Part shown: positions 63,988-64,000 of the stretch, in pieces | Layout of the letters: each line of letters starts with the position of its first letter | How positions within the stretch are numbered: position 1 is the first letter of the stretch | Origin: Rubripirellula tenax | GTDB taxonomy: Bacteria; Planctomycetota; Planctomycetia; Pirellulales; Pirellulaceae | DNA length: 64,000 nt | Reading direction: 5' to 3' | Assembly (NCBI RefSeq): GCF_007860125.1 | Contig: NZ_SJPW01000004.1 | Coordinates: 218,372 to 282,371, forward strand | Translations under genes and position numbers: made by a program | The notes under the pieces: model-generated | The model's database searches: none | The model's input: only the letters and a program-made list of their open reading frames with translations | What the model was told of the DNA's origin: nothing

Positions 63988-64000
63988 GCGGCCATGGCAA

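Overview
The window looks like a piece of a Planctomycetes chromosome, most likely a Pirellulaceae member close to Rhodopirellula. The pointers are moderate GC content, a planctomycete-type exosortase, an LEPR-XLL-like N-terminus on a large beta-helix protein, a secreted double-CxxCH protein fused to a peptidase-like domain, and long sparse intergenic stretches. This placement is an inference from gene content. There is no rRNA, tRNA, CRISPR array, phage or intact insertion sequence that I could see.

Layout. (1) 1-728, minus strand: the 5' part of a protein with two degenerate FHA-like domains, running off the left edge. (2) 1292-41115, all plus strand: a 40 kb exopolysaccharide locus. Its core is exosortase, Wzc-like tyrosine autokinase, giant TPR protein, EpsI-like protein, initiating sugar-phosphate transferase and NodB deacetylase. 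Wzx flippase and Wzy polymerase follow, with at least seven glycosyltransferases (five GT4-like, two GT2), a hexapeptide acetyltransferase, an AAC(3)-like protein, a methyltransferase, an SGNH-carbamoyltransferase fusion, an MBOAT/AlgJ-like pair, an AsnB-like protein, a heparinase-like protein and a 1202-residue beta-helix adhesin or lyase. Many neighbours overlap by 4 nt (ATGA, GTGA, TTGA), which points to translational coupling. No Wza-type outer-membrane exporter is present in the window. (3) 41319-42587: a short unit with a near-consensus promoter abutting the start codon of a small secreted protein, then a PEP-CTERM protein (the only exosortase substrate seen here) and a perfect intrinsic terminator. 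(4) 45263-42779, minus strand: a FeeM/PEP-CTERM-type N-acyltransferase and a VAO-type FAD oxidase. (5) 45688-50972: a nucleotide-sugar module (UDP-sugar dehydrogenase, epimerase, WecB), a FemAB-like protein and a DUF218-type membrane protein. (6) 51009-54719: a small coiled-coil secreted protein and a DevBCA-like ABC exporter. (7) 54727-58643: an HExxH lipoprotein, a secreted DUF1080-like protein and the double-CxxCH protein. (8) 58767-63847: a methyltransferase, rpmF, then fabD-fabG-acpP-fabF.

How they fit together. Regions 2-5 together look like a machine that builds a decorated (carbamoylated, acetylated, deacetylated, methylated) surface polysaccharide and anchors or sorts PEP-CTERM proteins through the exosortase. 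The WecB/dehydrogenase/epimerase block probably supplies N-acetylated uronic sugars. The housekeeping fatty-acid operon on the right supplies acyl-ACP, which the FeeM-like enzyme family uses as donor. These links are inferred from family knowledge and adjacency.
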